NCBI GenBank assembly: GCA_026398695.1
Contig: JAPLSJ010000069.1
Coordinates: 1-58,209 of the forward strand
Source of the DNA: Arenimonas sp.
Lineage (GTDB): Bacteria > Pseudomonadota > Gammaproteobacteria > Xanthomonadales > Xanthomonadaceae
DNA: 58,209 nucleotides
Direction of reading: 5' to 3'
Position numbers and translations under genes: made by a program. Under the pieces are notes generated by a model. It did not search any database and was not told the origin of the DNA. It saw nothing but the letters and a program-made list of their open reading frames with translations. This document shows, in pieces, positions 43,791 to 52,475 of the stretch (position 1 is the first letter of the stretch; every line of letters begins with the position of its first letter).

Positions 43791-45430
43791 GGCGTGGCCT
43801 GTGAGGGTGTCGTGGCCGGTGCGGGGCGGTCGGCGTCACGCAGGGGCGGGTCGGTGATGATGCACAGCTGTGCCGCGGCATCGACATGGTTGCAGGTGGC
43901 GCGTGCCGACGCCACGTCGGCCGAGCCGATGGCCCAGGCCCAGGCTGTGGCCACTTCGCCGCGCCAGGCCAGGCGCAATGCCTCGTCACGCCCGGTTTCC
44001 AGGAAGCGGCGCGGGTAGGCGTAGCGCAGGCGCGAGGCCCGGACGGCGGGATCGTCGGGGGCCTGCGCCAGGCCAGCCGTGTCCCACTGGAAGGCACCGG
44101 CGCCGCTGAAGTAGGCAATGATGCCGATCTCCGGCCCCTTGAGGATGGCAGGCCCGATGCCGGGCAGGTCGTAGCGGCCATCGCCCATGGCACGGCCGGC
44201 CAGCGCGAGGTAACCGGGCGTGCGCCCGTCGCGCGCGGGGTCCCAGCTCCAGGGCAGGTGGCCCTGCTGGGACGTGCGCGGGGCGAACAGTGCCAGCGTC
44301 GCCACCACGCCCAGCGCGCACAGCGCGCGCGAGGCGCGGCCGTTGCCGCGCGCCAGGGCCCAACCCCAGGCCAGGCCCAGCAGCGCCAGCAGCGCGTTCT
44401 CGTAGTACCACCAGGAGTTCGCCGGCATGGTGCGGAACAGCGCGTACGCCACCAGCAGCGGCACGGCCAGGCGCAGTGCCCGGCGCACGCGCAGCCAACC
44501 GCGCGCGGCGGCCGGGGCATCACCGGGCAGGGCCGTCGCGCGGCCCGCCAGTCCGGCCAGCAGCAGCCCGGCCGCCATCGCCGTCAGGCCGCGCGCCGCC
44601 GGCCCGGTGTCCAGGGTCAGGCTGGACGCCGCCCGTTCAAGCAGCTTTTCCAGGAACGTGGCGTCCTCGAACAGGAACGGCAGCACCGACTTGGTGAGGT
44701 ACGTGGCCGGGACCGGATGCACCCCCAGCGCCACGCAGAGGCCGGTCCAGGCCAGGGCCAGCGCCAGGCCGGTCAATGCCAGCCGCCGGAACACGCCGCC
44801 GGCATCGCGCAACAGGCCGCGTTCGCTGGCCAGCAGCGCCAGCAGCGGCAGCATCACCAGGGCCATGTCGATGCGGATCAGCGGCCCCAGCCAAAGCAAC
44901 ACCGCCAGGCCCGTGCCGATGCGCGTCGCGGTGGCCACGCAGCGCATGGCGCTGGCGGCCCACAGCAACAGCAGCCCGCTCTCGAACGAGGTGATGCCCG
45001 ACAGCCCCGTGGCCAGCCAGAAATACACCGCGCCTAGCGCGGCATAGGCGCGCCAGTGGCCGCGCCACCACGGCGCGAACAGTGCGAAGGCCACCAGCGC
45101 CGAGCACCACAGCGTCGCCTTCGCCGTGGCCAGGCTGCGGTCACGCTGCCCGCTGGCCCAGGTGATGGCGTTGGCGACGGTGAGTACGCCGATGCGCACC
45201 GGCGACGACGCCAGCAGCGCCGGCCGGTCGCTGAGCACGTAGTAGCGCCACGTGCCCGACTCCACCGCGTTCTGGCTGATGTGCAGGTAGATGAAGGCGT
45301 CGTCGAACAGGTCGGTGCGCCGCTGCATCGCGTCGTGGCTGGCCAGCATGGCCGCCAGCAGCGCCAGCGCGGCCAGCGCCCCGGCCAACCAGCGCCGCCA
45401 GCCGGCGCTGGCTTCAGTGTCGGAAGACAT
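43787..45430 (-). CDS. Polytopic GT-C-like membrane glycosyltransferase candidate 3
   Basis: A 547-residue inner-membrane protein, about ten spans. The start [15 protein letters not shown] (45430) is chosen over a Met 10 codons earlier to limit overlap with the upstream gtrA gene to 17 nt. The first periplasmic loop carries adjacent Asp residues 43-44 in [17 protein letters not shown], the GT-C acidic signature placed as in arabinofuranosyl- and mannosyl-transferases that use polyprenyl-phosphate donors. Gene order (HAD-UbiA, DprE1, DprE2, GtrA, then this gene) makes it the prime candidate for the transferase that uses the pentofuranosyl donor. Family placement by eye only. Confidence 0.8.
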   Translation of the reverse strand: MSSDTEASAGWRRWLAGALAALALLAAMLASHDAMQRRTDLFDDAFIYLHISQNAVESGTWRYYVLSDRPALLASSPVRIGVLTVANAITWASGQRDRSLATAKATLWCSALVAFALFAPWWRGHWRAYAALGAVYFWLATGLSGITSFESGLLLLWAASAMRCVATATRIGTGLAVLLWLGPLIRIDMALVMLPLLALLASERGLLRDAGGVFRRLALTGLALALAWTGLCVALGVHPVPATYLTKSVLPFLFEDATFLEKLLERAASSLTLDTGPAARGLTAMAAGLLLAGLAGRATALPGDAPAAARGWLRVRRALRLAVPLLVAYALFRTMPANSWWYYENALLALLGLAWGWALARGNGRASRALCALGVVATLALFAPRTSQQGHLPWSWDPARDGRTPGYLALAGRAMGDGRYDLPGIGPAILKGPEIGIIAYFSGAGAFQWDTAGLAQAPDDPAVRASRLRYAYPRRFLETGRDEALRLAWRGEVATAWAWAIGSADVASARATCNHVDAAAQLCIITDPPLRDADRPAPATTPSQATP

Positions 45431-45815
45431 GGCGCTTGTCCAGCTGGTACTTGATGGCATAGCCCATCGCCAGGCCGATGCCGGCGCCGACGAAGCGCGC
45501 CTGCTCGGCCTCGAAGGCGAAGTGGAAGGCCAGTTCGGTGGTCCAGAACAGGGCGGTGGTGAACACGCCGGTGGAACCGTACTTGGCGACGGTCACCGCT
45601 TCGCGCAGGACCGAGCCGGGCACGAAGCGGAAGATGAAGTGCCGGTCGAGCACGTACTTGCAGACGAAGCCGGCGCCGGTGCCGCACACCATCGACACCA
45701 GCACCACGCCCGGCCACGGCCAGGCCGACGTCACCAGCCATTGCGTGCCCAGGTTGCACGAACCCGCCACCATCGCGAACGCCGTGTACCAGGCGGCGAT
45801 CGACAGGCGCGTCAC
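45414..45815 (-). CDS. GtrA-family membrane protein in the DprE operon, copy 2
   Basis: A 133-residue protein with four spans, starting at GTG 45815, which overlaps the dprE2 stop (GTGA). It shows the GtrA pattern VCKYVLDRHFIFRF and a C-terminal [15 protein letters not shown]. In mycobacteria a GtrA protein (Rv3789) sits directly beside dprE1-dprE2, with proposed roles in flipping decaprenyl-phospho-arabinose or recruiting an arabinosyltransferase. The identical arrangement here supports the same role. Confidence 0.85.
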   Translation of the reverse strand: MTRLSIAAWYTAFAMVAGSCNLGTQWLVTSAWPWPGVVLVSMVCGTGAGFVCKYVLDRHFIFRFVPGSVLREAVTVAKYGSTGVFTTALFWTTELAFHFAFEAEQARFVGAGIGLAMGYAIKYQLDKRHVFRH

Positions 45816-46540
45816 AGCGTGATGCGCCGGAACACGAACTCCGGGATGTGCGTGATCACCCGCATGATGCCCCACCAGAACCACGGCAGGTAGGCCACCG
45901 CGCGGCGCTTCTCGATCGCACGCACGATGCCCGCGGCCACCTGCGCCGGCGTGGCCCACAGCGCGCCCTTCTTGAACGCCGCGGTCATGGGCGTGTCCAC
46001 GAAGCCGGGCTTGATGGTCAGCACGTTCACGCCGCTGCCGTTGAGCGACTGGCGCAGGCCGCTGGTGAACGCGCTCACCGCCGCCTTGGCGCTGCCGTAC
46101 AGGTAATTGCTGGCGCGGCCGCGGTCGCCCGCCACCGAGCTGATCACCGCCAGCGTGGCCGGGGCCTGCAGGCGCTGCGCCAGCGCCACGCACAGCGCGA
46201 TCACCGAGGTGCCGTTGGTGGCGAACTCCGCCATCGACACCGGCACCGAGGCGCTGCACGCGGCCTGGTCGGGCAGGGTGCCGTGCGCGATCAGCGCCAC
46301 GTCCACGCTGCCCAGCGACGCCCACGCGGCGTCGAGCATGGCGCCGTGGCCGGGCAGGTCGTTGGCGTCGAGCACGTGGCCGTCCACGGTGGCGCCGCGC
46401 ACGCGCAGGTCGGCCGACATCGCCTCGAGGCGGTCGGGGTCGCGCGCGACCAGGAACAGGCGCGCGCCGCGCTGCGCGAACTCGCGGGCGGTGGCTTCGG
46501 CGATCGCCGAGGTGGCGCCGATGATCAGGATGCGTTGCAT
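45812..46540 (-). CDS. dprE2: DprE2-like decaprenylphospho-2-keto-pentofuranose reductase (SDR)
   Basis: A 242-residue short-chain dehydrogenase. NAD(P)-binding motif ILIIGATSAIAEATAREFA and VARDPDRLEAM at the N-terminus; catalytic LAVISSVAGDRGRASNYLYGSAKAAV with Ser and YxxxK; then TIKPGFVDTPMT. The GATSAIA form with ASNYxYGSAKA is characteristic of DprE2-type SDRs that reduce the 2-keto intermediate made by DprE1, completing ribose-to-arabinose epimerisation on the lipid carrier. It starts 2 nt after the dprE1 stop. Confidence 0.88.
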   Translation of the reverse strand: MQRILIIGATSAIAEATAREFAQRGARLFLVARDPDRLEAMSADLRVRGATVDGHVLDANDLPGHGAMLDAAWASLGSVDVALIAHGTLPDQAACSASVPVSMAEFATNGTSVIALCVALAQRLQAPATLAVISSVAGDRGRASNYLYGSAKAAVSAFTSGLRQSLNGSGVNVLTIKPGFVDTPMTAAFKKGALWATPAQVAAGIVRAIEKRRAVAYLPWFWWGIMRVITHIPEFVFRRITL

Positions 46541-46542
46541 GC

Positions 46543-47838
46543 TTACTCCATGACCCGCCGCCAGAACGACGACGAGAAGGCGGGGTCGATGTGGGGGATG
46601 AAGGCGTCCAGGCGCGGCTGGCCGGCGCGGAACATCGCCGGCGACATGCGCGCGTCCTTGGCCGGGTACAGCGCGCCGCCGGCGCTGGCGACGATGGCGT
46701 CCAGGCGTTCGAGCAGGGCGAACACGCCGGGGCCGCGATGCGGGAAATCCAGCGCCAGCGTGGTGCCCGGCCGCGCGAACGACAGCAGCCCCGGCGCGGG
46801 GCGGTCGCCGAACTCCTTGAGCACCGCCAGGAACGAGCCCTGGCCGCTGCGCCCGATTTCGCCCAGCAGCGCCGCCACCGCATCGCGCGCCTGCGCCGGC
46901 GGCAGCACGCACTGGTGCTGCAGGAAACCGTTCGGGCCGTACATGCGGTTCCAGTCGCGGATGCCGTCCAGCGGATGGAAGTAGGGGGAGTAGTGCTGCA
47001 CGGCGGCGCGGCGGCGCGCGCGCTGGCGGTGGTAGTACAGCGCGTTGAACGGCCGCAGCGTCAGCCGGTTCACCAGCGACACCGGCGGCGTCACCGGCAT
47101 GGACAGGCCCTGGCCGGGCGCCTGGCCGGCCGCGCCGGGCGCGGCGTGGTTGGCGCGCAGGAAGTGGCCGCGCCCCAGCGCCTTGCCGCGCGCCAGGCAG
47201 TCCACCCAGGCCACGGTGTATTCGTGGCTGCCGGCGGACTCGGCCGACAGCGCGAAGAAATCGTCCAGGCCGTCGAAGCGCAGCGACTCCACCTGCATCC
47301 ACGGGCCGGCGACCGGCTGCAGCTGCAGTTCGACCCAGGTGACCAGGCCGGTGAGCCCCAGGCCGCCGACCGTGGCCGCGAACAGCGCATCGCCCGGGCG
47401 CAGCACCTGCCGCGAGCCGTCGCTGCGCAGCAGCTCGAAGGCGCGCACGTGGTCGCCGAAGCTGCCGGCGCGGTGGTGGTTCTTGCCGTGCACGTCATTG
47501 GCCAGCGCGCCGCCCACCGTGGCCAGGCGCGTGCCCGGCACCACCGGCAGGAACCAGCCGCGCGGCACCGCGATTTCCAGCACCTCGCCCAGCGTGGCGC
47601 CGGCCTCGCAGGCGACCACGCCGGTGCCGGGATCGAAGTGCAGGAAGTGGTCGAGGCCGCGCGTGAGCAGCAGCGTGCCGCCGTCGTTGAGGCAGCTGTC
47701 GCCGTAGCTGCGGCCCTGGCCGTAGGCGAGCAGCGGGCGCACGTCCGCGGGCAGCGGCTGGTCGCGCCGGCGCAGCGGCCAAAGCCGCTGGTCCTTCGGC
47801 AGCGGCCAACGGCCCCAGCTGTCGCCTGCGCGGCTCAT
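46543..47838 (-). CDS. dprE1: DprE1-like decaprenylphosphoryl-beta-D-ribose 2'-oxidase
   Basis: A 431-residue FAD oxidoreductase of the VAO fold, oxidising the 2'-OH of polyprenyl-phospho-ribose. Blocks match M. tuberculosis DprE1 closely: GQGRSYGDSCLNDGG (about 40-54), PVVPGTRLATVGGALANDVHGKNHHRAGSFGDHV minus edges (His 122 corresponds to the active-site His region), and a C-terminal ALDFPHRGPG...GGALYPAKDARMSP...RLDAFIPHIDP. The lysine at about 394 in LYPAKDAR aligns with the essential Lys418. At the position of Cys387, the benzothiazinone target, this protein has Ala 362. It starts 7 nt after the UbiA gene. Confidence 0.9.
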   Translation of the reverse strand: MSRAGDSWGRWPLPKDQRLWPLRRRDQPLPADVRPLLAYGQGRSYGDSCLNDGGTLLLTRGLDHFLHFDPGTGVVACEAGATLGEVLEIAVPRGWFLPVVPGTRLATVGGALANDVHGKNHHRAGSFGDHVRAFELLRSDGSRQVLRPGDALFAATVGGLGLTGLVTWVELQLQPVAGPWMQVESLRFDGLDDFFALSAESAGSHEYTVAWVDCLARGKALGRGHFLRANHAAPGAAGQAPGQGLSMPVTPPVSLVNRLTLRPFNALYYHRQRARRRAAVQHYSPYFHPLDGIRDWNRMYGPNGFLQHQCVLPPAQARDAVAALLGEIGRSGQGSFLAVLKEFGDRPAPGLLSFARPGTTLALDFPHRGPGVFALLERLDAIVASAGGALYPAKDARMSPAMFRAGQPRLDAFIPHIDPAFSSSFWRRVME

Positions 47839-47845
47839 GCCCGGC

Positions 47846-49276
47846 TCAGATCGCCAGCAGCGCGATGGCGCCGCACAGCAGCCCCACCACCTGGCTGGTG
47901 CGGTCGGTGGCCGCGAACACCACCGGGTCGTCGTGCATGCCGCCGCGATGGGCGACCACCCAGATGCGGCTCACCCAGTACAGCATCAGCGGGCACAGCA
48001 GCCACAGCACCTGCGGGCGCGCATAAAGCGTGATGCTCTCGGGGCTGTTGATGTACAGCGCCAGCACCAGCACCGCCAGGTAGCCCGACGACGCGCCGAG
48101 CGACTGCAGCAGCGGCAGGTCGTCCACCGTGTAGCCGCGGCCCGCGGCGTCGGTGCGGCCCGCGGCCAGCATCGCCGACAGCTCGGTGTAGCGCTTGAGC
48201 AGGGCCAGGCTGAGGAAGATGAACATCGAGAACGCCAGCAGCCAGAACGACAGCGCGGCCCCGATCACCACCGTGCCGCCGATGATGCGCACCGTGTACA
48301 GCGCGGCCAGCACGATCACGTCCAGCATCACCACGCGCTTGAGCTGCAGCGAATAGCCCAGCGTCAGCAGGTAGTACGCGGCCAGCACCGCCGCGAAGCG
48401 CGGCTCGGCCCACCAGGCCAGGGCCAGGCCGGCCAGCGCCAGCAGCGGCGCCAGCAGGGCGCCGTGCAGCAGCGACAGCGAGCCCGCCGCGAACGGCCGC
48501 TGCCGCTTGCGCGGATGCAGGCGGTCGTTGGGCAGGTCCAGCAGGTCGTTGAGCAGGTACACGCCGGACGCACACAGGCCGAAGGCAAGGAAGCCGCTCG
48601 CCGACGCCACCAGCGCACCCGATTCCAGGAAGCGGTGCGAGGCCAGCAGCGGGATGAACACCAGCAGGTTCTTCAGCCACTGGTGCAGGCGCAGCGCGCG
48701 CAGCCAGGCCCGCAGGCCGCCGCCCTGCGCGGGCCAGTGCTGTTCGACTTCGCAGCGGCGCGCGGCGGCCGCGGCCAGCGCCGGCCCCGCGTTCACCACC
48801 AGGGCGCGGCGGGCGTGGGCCCACACGGCGAGGTCCACGCGGCCGTTGCCGGCATAGTCGAAGCCGCGCTCGCCGAAGCGTTGCACCAGGGCGCGCGCCT
48901 TGTTGGCGCCCGACAGGTTGCGCTGGCCGTCGCTGGCCATGACTTCGTCGAAGCAGCCCAGGTGTTCGGCCAGGGGCCGCACCAGGCCTTCGTCGGACGC
49001 CGTGCACAGCACGCGGTGGCGGCCCGCACTGGCGCGCAGCAGGTCGAGCACGCGCTGGTCGTAGGGCAGGGTGGCCGGGTCGAGCGTGACGCGCGACGCG
49101 ACCTGGCGCTTGAGGTGGGCCTTGCCGCGCAGCAGCCACCAGGGCAGGGCGAACAGCAGCCACGGCCGCTGCGCCAGCAGGGCCAGCGTCGACTCCAACA
49201 GCAGGTCGGAGCGCAGCAGGGTGCCGTCGAGGTCGACGCAGAGGGGCGGGGCGCTTTGGCCCGGGGCGCTTTCCAT
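47846..49276 (-). CDS. HAD phosphatase-UbiA prenyltransferase fusion (phosphoribosyl-polyprenyl-phosphate synthase/phosphatase)
   Basis: A 476-residue bifunctional protein. N-terminal HAD domain (about 10-175): motif [13 protein letters not shown] with Asp 15 and 17, and a later [11 protein letters not shown] and [12 protein letters not shown] (motif IV region). C-terminal UbiA domain (about 190-476): first acidic motif [15 protein letters not shown] with Asn243, Asp244, Asp247 and Asp251, [11 protein letters not shown], the second region [20 protein letters not shown] and [11 protein letters not shown]. This closely tracks mycobacterial Rv3806c, which moves phosphoribose from PRPP to decaprenyl phosphate. 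The fused HAD domain would supply removal of the 5-phosphate. First gene of the minus-strand operon; 134 nt separate it from the divergent CoA-transferase operon. Confidence 0.9.
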   Translation of the reverse strand: MESAPGQSAPPLCVDLDGTLLRSDLLLESTLALLAQRPWLLFALPWWLLRGKAHLKRQVASRVTLDPATLPYDQRVLDLLRASAGRHRVLCTASDEGLVRPLAEHLGCFDEVMASDGQRNLSGANKARALVQRFGERGFDYAGNGRVDLAVWAHARRALVVNAGPALAAAAARRCEVEQHWPAQGGGLRAWLRALRLHQWLKNLLVFIPLLASHRFLESGALVASASGFLAFGLCASGVYLLNDLLDLPNDRLHPRKRQRPFAAGSLSLLHGALLAPLLALAGLALAWWAEPRFAAVLAAYYLLTLGYSLQLKRVVMLDVIVLAALYTVRIIGGTVVIGAALSFWLLAFSMFIFLSLALLKRYTELSAMLAAGRTDAAGRGYTVDDLPLLQSLGASSGYLAVLVLALYINSPESITLYARPQVLWLLCPLMLYWVSRIWVVAHRGGMHDDPVVFAATDRTSQVVGLLCGAIALLAI

Positions 49277-49410
49277 GGCAAAGGGGGGCCGGAGCGTTGT
49301 GGCGTGCCGCGATCTTAGCCCATCAGGCCCGGGGCCTGCCCGAAAGGACAGTGTTTGCCGGCCGCCACGGCGGTTAAACTCGCGGCCTGTCGAATACCGT
49401 GAGCGCCGCC

Positions 49411-50163
49411 ATGTCGTTGCCCCCGATGCAGGCTTCTTCCCCTCCGCCGTCCGGCCGCGCCGGCAAGGTCTATCCCGGCGCCGCGGAGGCGTTGCGCGGC
49501 GTCGTCGCCGATGGCCAGACGCTGGCGGTGGGCGGCTTCGGGCTGTGCGGCATCCCCGAGGCGCTGATCGCGGCGCTGCGCGACTCCGGCGTCACCGGGC
49601 TCACGGCGATCTCCAACAACGCCGGCGTGGACGGCTTCGGCCTGGGCCAGCTGCTGGCCACGCGCCAGATCCGCAAGATGATTTCGTCCTACGTGGGCGA
49701 GAACAAGGAGTTCGAGCGGCAGTACCTGGCCGGCGAACTCGAGCTGGAGTTCAACCCGCAGGGCACGCTGGCCGAGCGCCTGCGCGCCGGCGGCGCCGGC
49801 ATCCCGGCCTTCTTCACCCGCACCGGCTACGGCACCATCGTCGCCGACGGCAAGGAAACCCGCGAGTTCGACGGCCAGCACTACGTGATGGAAACGGCGC
49901 TCAAGGCCCACGTCTCGCTGGTGAAAGCGTGGAAGGCCGACACCGCCGGCAACCTGGTGTTCCGCAAGACCGCGCGCAACTTCAACCCGGCGGTGGCGAT
50001 GGCCGGCAAGGTCTGCATCGCCGAGGTGGAGGAAATCGTCGAGGTCGGCAGCATCGACCCCGACCACGTGCACCTGCCCGGCATCTACGTGGACCGCATC
50101 GTGCTCAACGCCACGCCCGAAAAACGCATCGAACAGCGCACCGTGCGCGCAGGAGACAAGTGA
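49411..50163 (+). CDS. 3-oxoacid CoA-transferase, subunit A
   Basis: A 250-residue subunit of a CoA transferase (succinyl-CoA:3-oxoacid type). Signature [33 protein letters not shown] minus edges (the CoA-binding GGFGLCGIP motif) and [16 protein letters not shown]. The ATG at 49411 is used; GTG 49399 would add four residues. In Xanthomonas LPS regions, CoA-transferase subunits near this locus are annotated LpsI/LpsJ, so association with the locus may be traditional, but the proteins are probably metabolic (acetoacetate use). Acetoacetate is also an end product of the homogentisate pathway encoded upstream in this window. Confidence 0.9.
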   Translation: MSLPPMQASSPPPSGRAGKVYPGAAEALRGVVADGQTLAVGGFGLCGIPEALIAALRDSGVTGLTAISNNAGVDGFGLGQLLATRQIRKMISSYVGENKEFERQYLAGELELEFNPQGTLAERLRAGGAGIPAFFTRTGYGTIVADGKETREFDGQHYVMETALKAHVSLVKAWKADTAGNLVFRKTARNFNPAVAMAGKVCIAEVEEIVEVGSIDPDHVHLPGIYVDRIVLNATPEKRIEQRTVRAGDK

Positions 50164-50798
50164 TGGCCTGGTCCCGCGACGAAATGGCCATGCGCGCCGC
50201 GCGCGAACTCAGCGACGGCGCCTACGTGAACCTCGGCATCGGCCTGCCCACCCTGGTGGCCAACCACATCCCGGCCGGCATGGACGTGTGGCTGCAGTCC
50301 GAGAACGGGCTGCTGGGCATCGGCCCGTTCCCGACCGAGGACGAAGTGGACGCCGACCTGATCAACGCCGGCAAGCAGACCGTCACCGCGCGCGCCGGCG
50401 CCAGCTATTTCGGCAGCCATGATTCGTTCGCGATGATCCGCGGCGGCCACATCGACCTGGCGATCCTGGGCGCGATGGAAGTGACCGACCGCGGCGACCT
50501 CGCCAACTGGATGGTGCCCGGCAAGATGGTCAAGGGCATGGGCGGCGCGATGGACCTGGTGGCCGGCGTGAAGCGCGTGGTGGTGCTGATGGAGCACACC
50601 ACCAAGGCCGGCGAGCCCAAGATCCTGCCCAAGTGCACGCTGCCGCTGACCGGCCTGGGCGTGGTGAACCGCATCATCACCGAGCTGGCCGTGATGGACG
50701 TCACCGCCGAGGGCCTGGTGCTGGTGGAAGCCGCGCCGGGCGTGAGCGACGACGAACTGCGGGCCAAGACCGGGTGCGCGTTCCGTCGAGCCGCCTGA
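50163..50798 (+). CDS. 3-oxoacid CoA-transferase, subunit B
   Basis: A 211-residue partner subunit, starting at the ATG that overlaps the subunit A stop (TGATG). The catalytic glutamate is in [16 protein letters not shown] (SENGLLG motif). [18 protein letters not shown] and [28 protein letters not shown] minus edges are family hallmarks. The heterodimer exchanges CoA between succinyl-CoA and acetoacetate. Its stop is 1 nt before the third gtrA gene. Confidence 0.92.
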   Translation: MAWSRDEMAMRAARELSDGAYVNLGIGLPTLVANHIPAGMDVWLQSENGLLGIGPFPTEDEVDADLINAGKQTVTARAGASYFGSHDSFAMIRGGHIDLAILGAMEVTDRGDLANWMVPGKMVKGMGGAMDLVAGVKRVVVLMEHTTKAGEPKILPKCTLPLTGLGVVNRIITELAVMDVTAEGLVLVEAAPGVSDDELRAKTGCAFRRAA

Positions 50799-50799
50799 G

Positions 50800-51186
50800 A
50801 TGTCGGCACTGCGGCAGCTGGCCTCCTTCGGCCTGGTGGGTGGCCTGCAGCTGCTGCTGGACTGGGCCTGCTTCGTGTCGCTGACCGCCGCGGGCATGGC
50901 GGTGGTGCCGGCCAATCTCGCCGGCCGCATCGCCGGCGCGTCGCTGGGGTTCTGGCTCAATGGCCGCGTCACGTTCGCGCGCGCCGGCCAGCCCATGCTG
51001 GCCCGGCGCCACCTGCTGCGCTTCCTGGCCTTCTGGATCGCCACCACCGCCGTCAGCACGCTCGCCATGCAGGCCATCGACGCCCGCGAAGGCCTGGCCA
51101 CCGCATGGCTGCTCAAGCCCCTGGTGGAAGCCCTGCTGGCCGCCCTCGGCTTCCTGGCCGCCCGCCACTGGATCTACCGCCCCTGA
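50800..51186 (+). CDS. GtrA-family membrane protein, copy 3
   Basis: A 128-residue protein with four predicted spans. GtrA pattern: SFGLVGGLQLLLDWACF, GRIAGASLGFWLNGRVTFAR (the conserved NxxxTF), and LGFLAARHWIYRP at the end. It directly follows the CoA-transferase pair, on the opposite strand from the other two GtrA genes, so it may be a displaced member of the glycan system. A 77-bp palindromic repeat follows by 3 nt. Confidence 0.85.
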   Translation: MSALRQLASFGLVGGLQLLLDWACFVSLTAAGMAVVPANLAGRIAGASLGFWLNGRVTFARAGQPMLARRHLLRFLAFWIATTAVSTLAMQAIDAREGLATAWLLKPLVEALLAALGFLAARHWIYRP

Positions 51187-51189
51187 CGT

Positions 51190-51266
51190 GAAAATGTACC
51201 AGGTACATTTTCATCGAGCGTGAGACGGCTCCGACGATGACGTGAAAATATACCTGGTACATTTTC
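51190..51266. repeat. 77-bp mirrored palindrome element, copy 2
   Basis: Palindromes 51190-51212 (A at centre) and 51244-51266 (T at centre, one mismatch) with a 31-nt spacer, exactly the layout and length of copy 1 at 13767-13843. The spacer shares TGAGACG and CCGACG words with copy 1. It starts 3 nt after the gtrA stop. Confidence 0.85.
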
Positions 51267-51333
51267 ACATTGACGCGGTGTTCGGATAGATTGGGGGGGC
51301 CGGCGGGGAGCCGGGGATACTTCCGGGAACGCA

Positions 51334-52410
51334 ATGCAGTACGACCTCGACGACACCACGGCCGGCGTGCAGCCGCCCGCGCTTCCGCCTTCGCCGCCGC
51401 CGCTGCCTGCACCGCCCCCGCCGCCGGAAATCCATCGCCACGGCGTCGAGTTCACCGGCAATGCCAAGGAATTCTTCGGCATCTGGTTCGTCAACCTGGT
51501 GCTGTCGGTGCTCACGCTGGGCATCTATTCGGCCTGGGCCAAGGTGCGCACCGAGCGCTATTTCTACGGCAACACCCGCCTGGCCGGCGCGCCGTTCGAG
51601 TACCTGGCGCAGCCCATCGCCATCCTCAAGGGCCGGCTGGTGGCCTATGCGGTGGCGATCGTGCTGGGCCTGACGGCGCACTTCCAGCTGTTCGCGGTCT
51701 ACATCCCGCTGATCCTGCTGGTGCTGGCGCTGCTGCCGTGGCTGATCCAGCGCACGCTGCGCTTCCGCGCGCGCTATTCGGCCTGGCGCGGGCTGCGGTT
51801 CCGCTTCGTCGAGGGCGTCTACGAGGCCTACGTGAACTTCATGTTCCGGCCCATCCTGGGCTTCATCACGCTGTACCTGCTGTCGCCGTGGGTGCGCATG
51901 CACCAGCACGACTACCAGGTCACCGGGCACCGCTTCGGCGGCAAGCGCTTCAAGTTCGCGGGCGACCTGGGCCAGTACTACGTTCCCTTCCTGATCTCCA
52001 TCGGGCTGGGCATGGCGATCTATTTCGCGATGGTGGCGCTGGTGATGGGCATGGCGTTCGCGGCGGCGTCGCTGGGCGGCGAGACCGGCGAAGACCCCTC
52101 CACGTCGGTGATGGTGGCGATCATCCTGCCCGTGGCCGCGCTCTACCTGGCGCTGCTGGCGCTGCCGGTGTTCCTGCGCACGCGCTACACCAACCTGATG
52201 TGGAACTTCGCCAGCCTGGGCGGCCACCGCTTCGAGTCCACGCTGCGTGCGCGCGACGTGATCTGGATCTACTTCAGCAACGGCGTGGCCATCGTCTTCA
52301 GCCTGGGCCTGCTGGTGCCGTGGGCGATGGTGCGGCTGGCGAAATACCGGGCGCGGCATTTCGTCCTGCTGGCCTCGGGCGACCTGGACGCGTTCATCGC
52401 CGAGCGCTAG
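51334..52410 (+). CDS. DUF898 (YjgN-like) membrane protein, apparent premature stop
   Basis: A 358-residue protein: Pro-rich N-terminus (about 10-32), then FTGNAKEFFGIWFVNLVLSVLTLGIYSAWAKVRTERYFYGNTRL minus edges, the DUF898 hallmark, with multiple spans and a second repeat ending VPWAMVRLAKYRARHF. The frame ends in TAG at 52408-52410 but then stays open for 22 more codons (GAAGAELLDALDLDMDVSI) to a TGA at 52477-52479, which forms a TTGA overlap with the next gene. Such an acidic DxxD tail ending looks like the natural C-terminus of the family in related bacteria. The TAG is thus likely a recent nonsense mutation or a sequencing error removing about 23 residues. Function of the family unknown. 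Confidence 0.82.
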   Translation: MQYDLDDTTAGVQPPALPPSPPPLPAPPPPPEIHRHGVEFTGNAKEFFGIWFVNLVLSVLTLGIYSAWAKVRTERYFYGNTRLAGAPFEYLAQPIAILKGRLVAYAVAIVLGLTAHFQLFAVYIPLILLVLALLPWLIQRTLRFRARYSAWRGLRFRFVEGVYEAYVNFMFRPILGFITLYLLSPWVRMHQHDYQVTGHRFGGKRFKFAGDLGQYYVPFLISIGLGMAIYFAMVALVMGMAFAAASLGGETGEDPSTSVMVAIILPVAALYLALLALPVFLRTRYTNLMWNFASLGGHRFESTLRARDVIWIYFSNGVAIVFSLGLLVPWAMVRLAKYRARHFVLLASGDLDAFIAER

Positions 52411-52475
52411 CGCGAAGAGGGCGCGGCCGGCGCCGAGCTGCTCGACGCGCTGGACCTGGACATGGACGTGAGCAT

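Noticed and set aside
25251-49276. Wzx/Wzy-dependent O-antigen pathway
   Set aside because: wzm and wzt are clear and no Wzx flippase or Wzz is present; the large membrane proteins could include a polymerase, but acidic first-loop motifs favour GT-C enzymes.
49411-50798. CoA-transferase genes as part of the glycan pathway
   Set aside because: Sequence motifs are those of ordinary acetoacetate/succinate CoA-transferases; LpsI/LpsJ naming in relatives reflects location and does not prove a glycan role.
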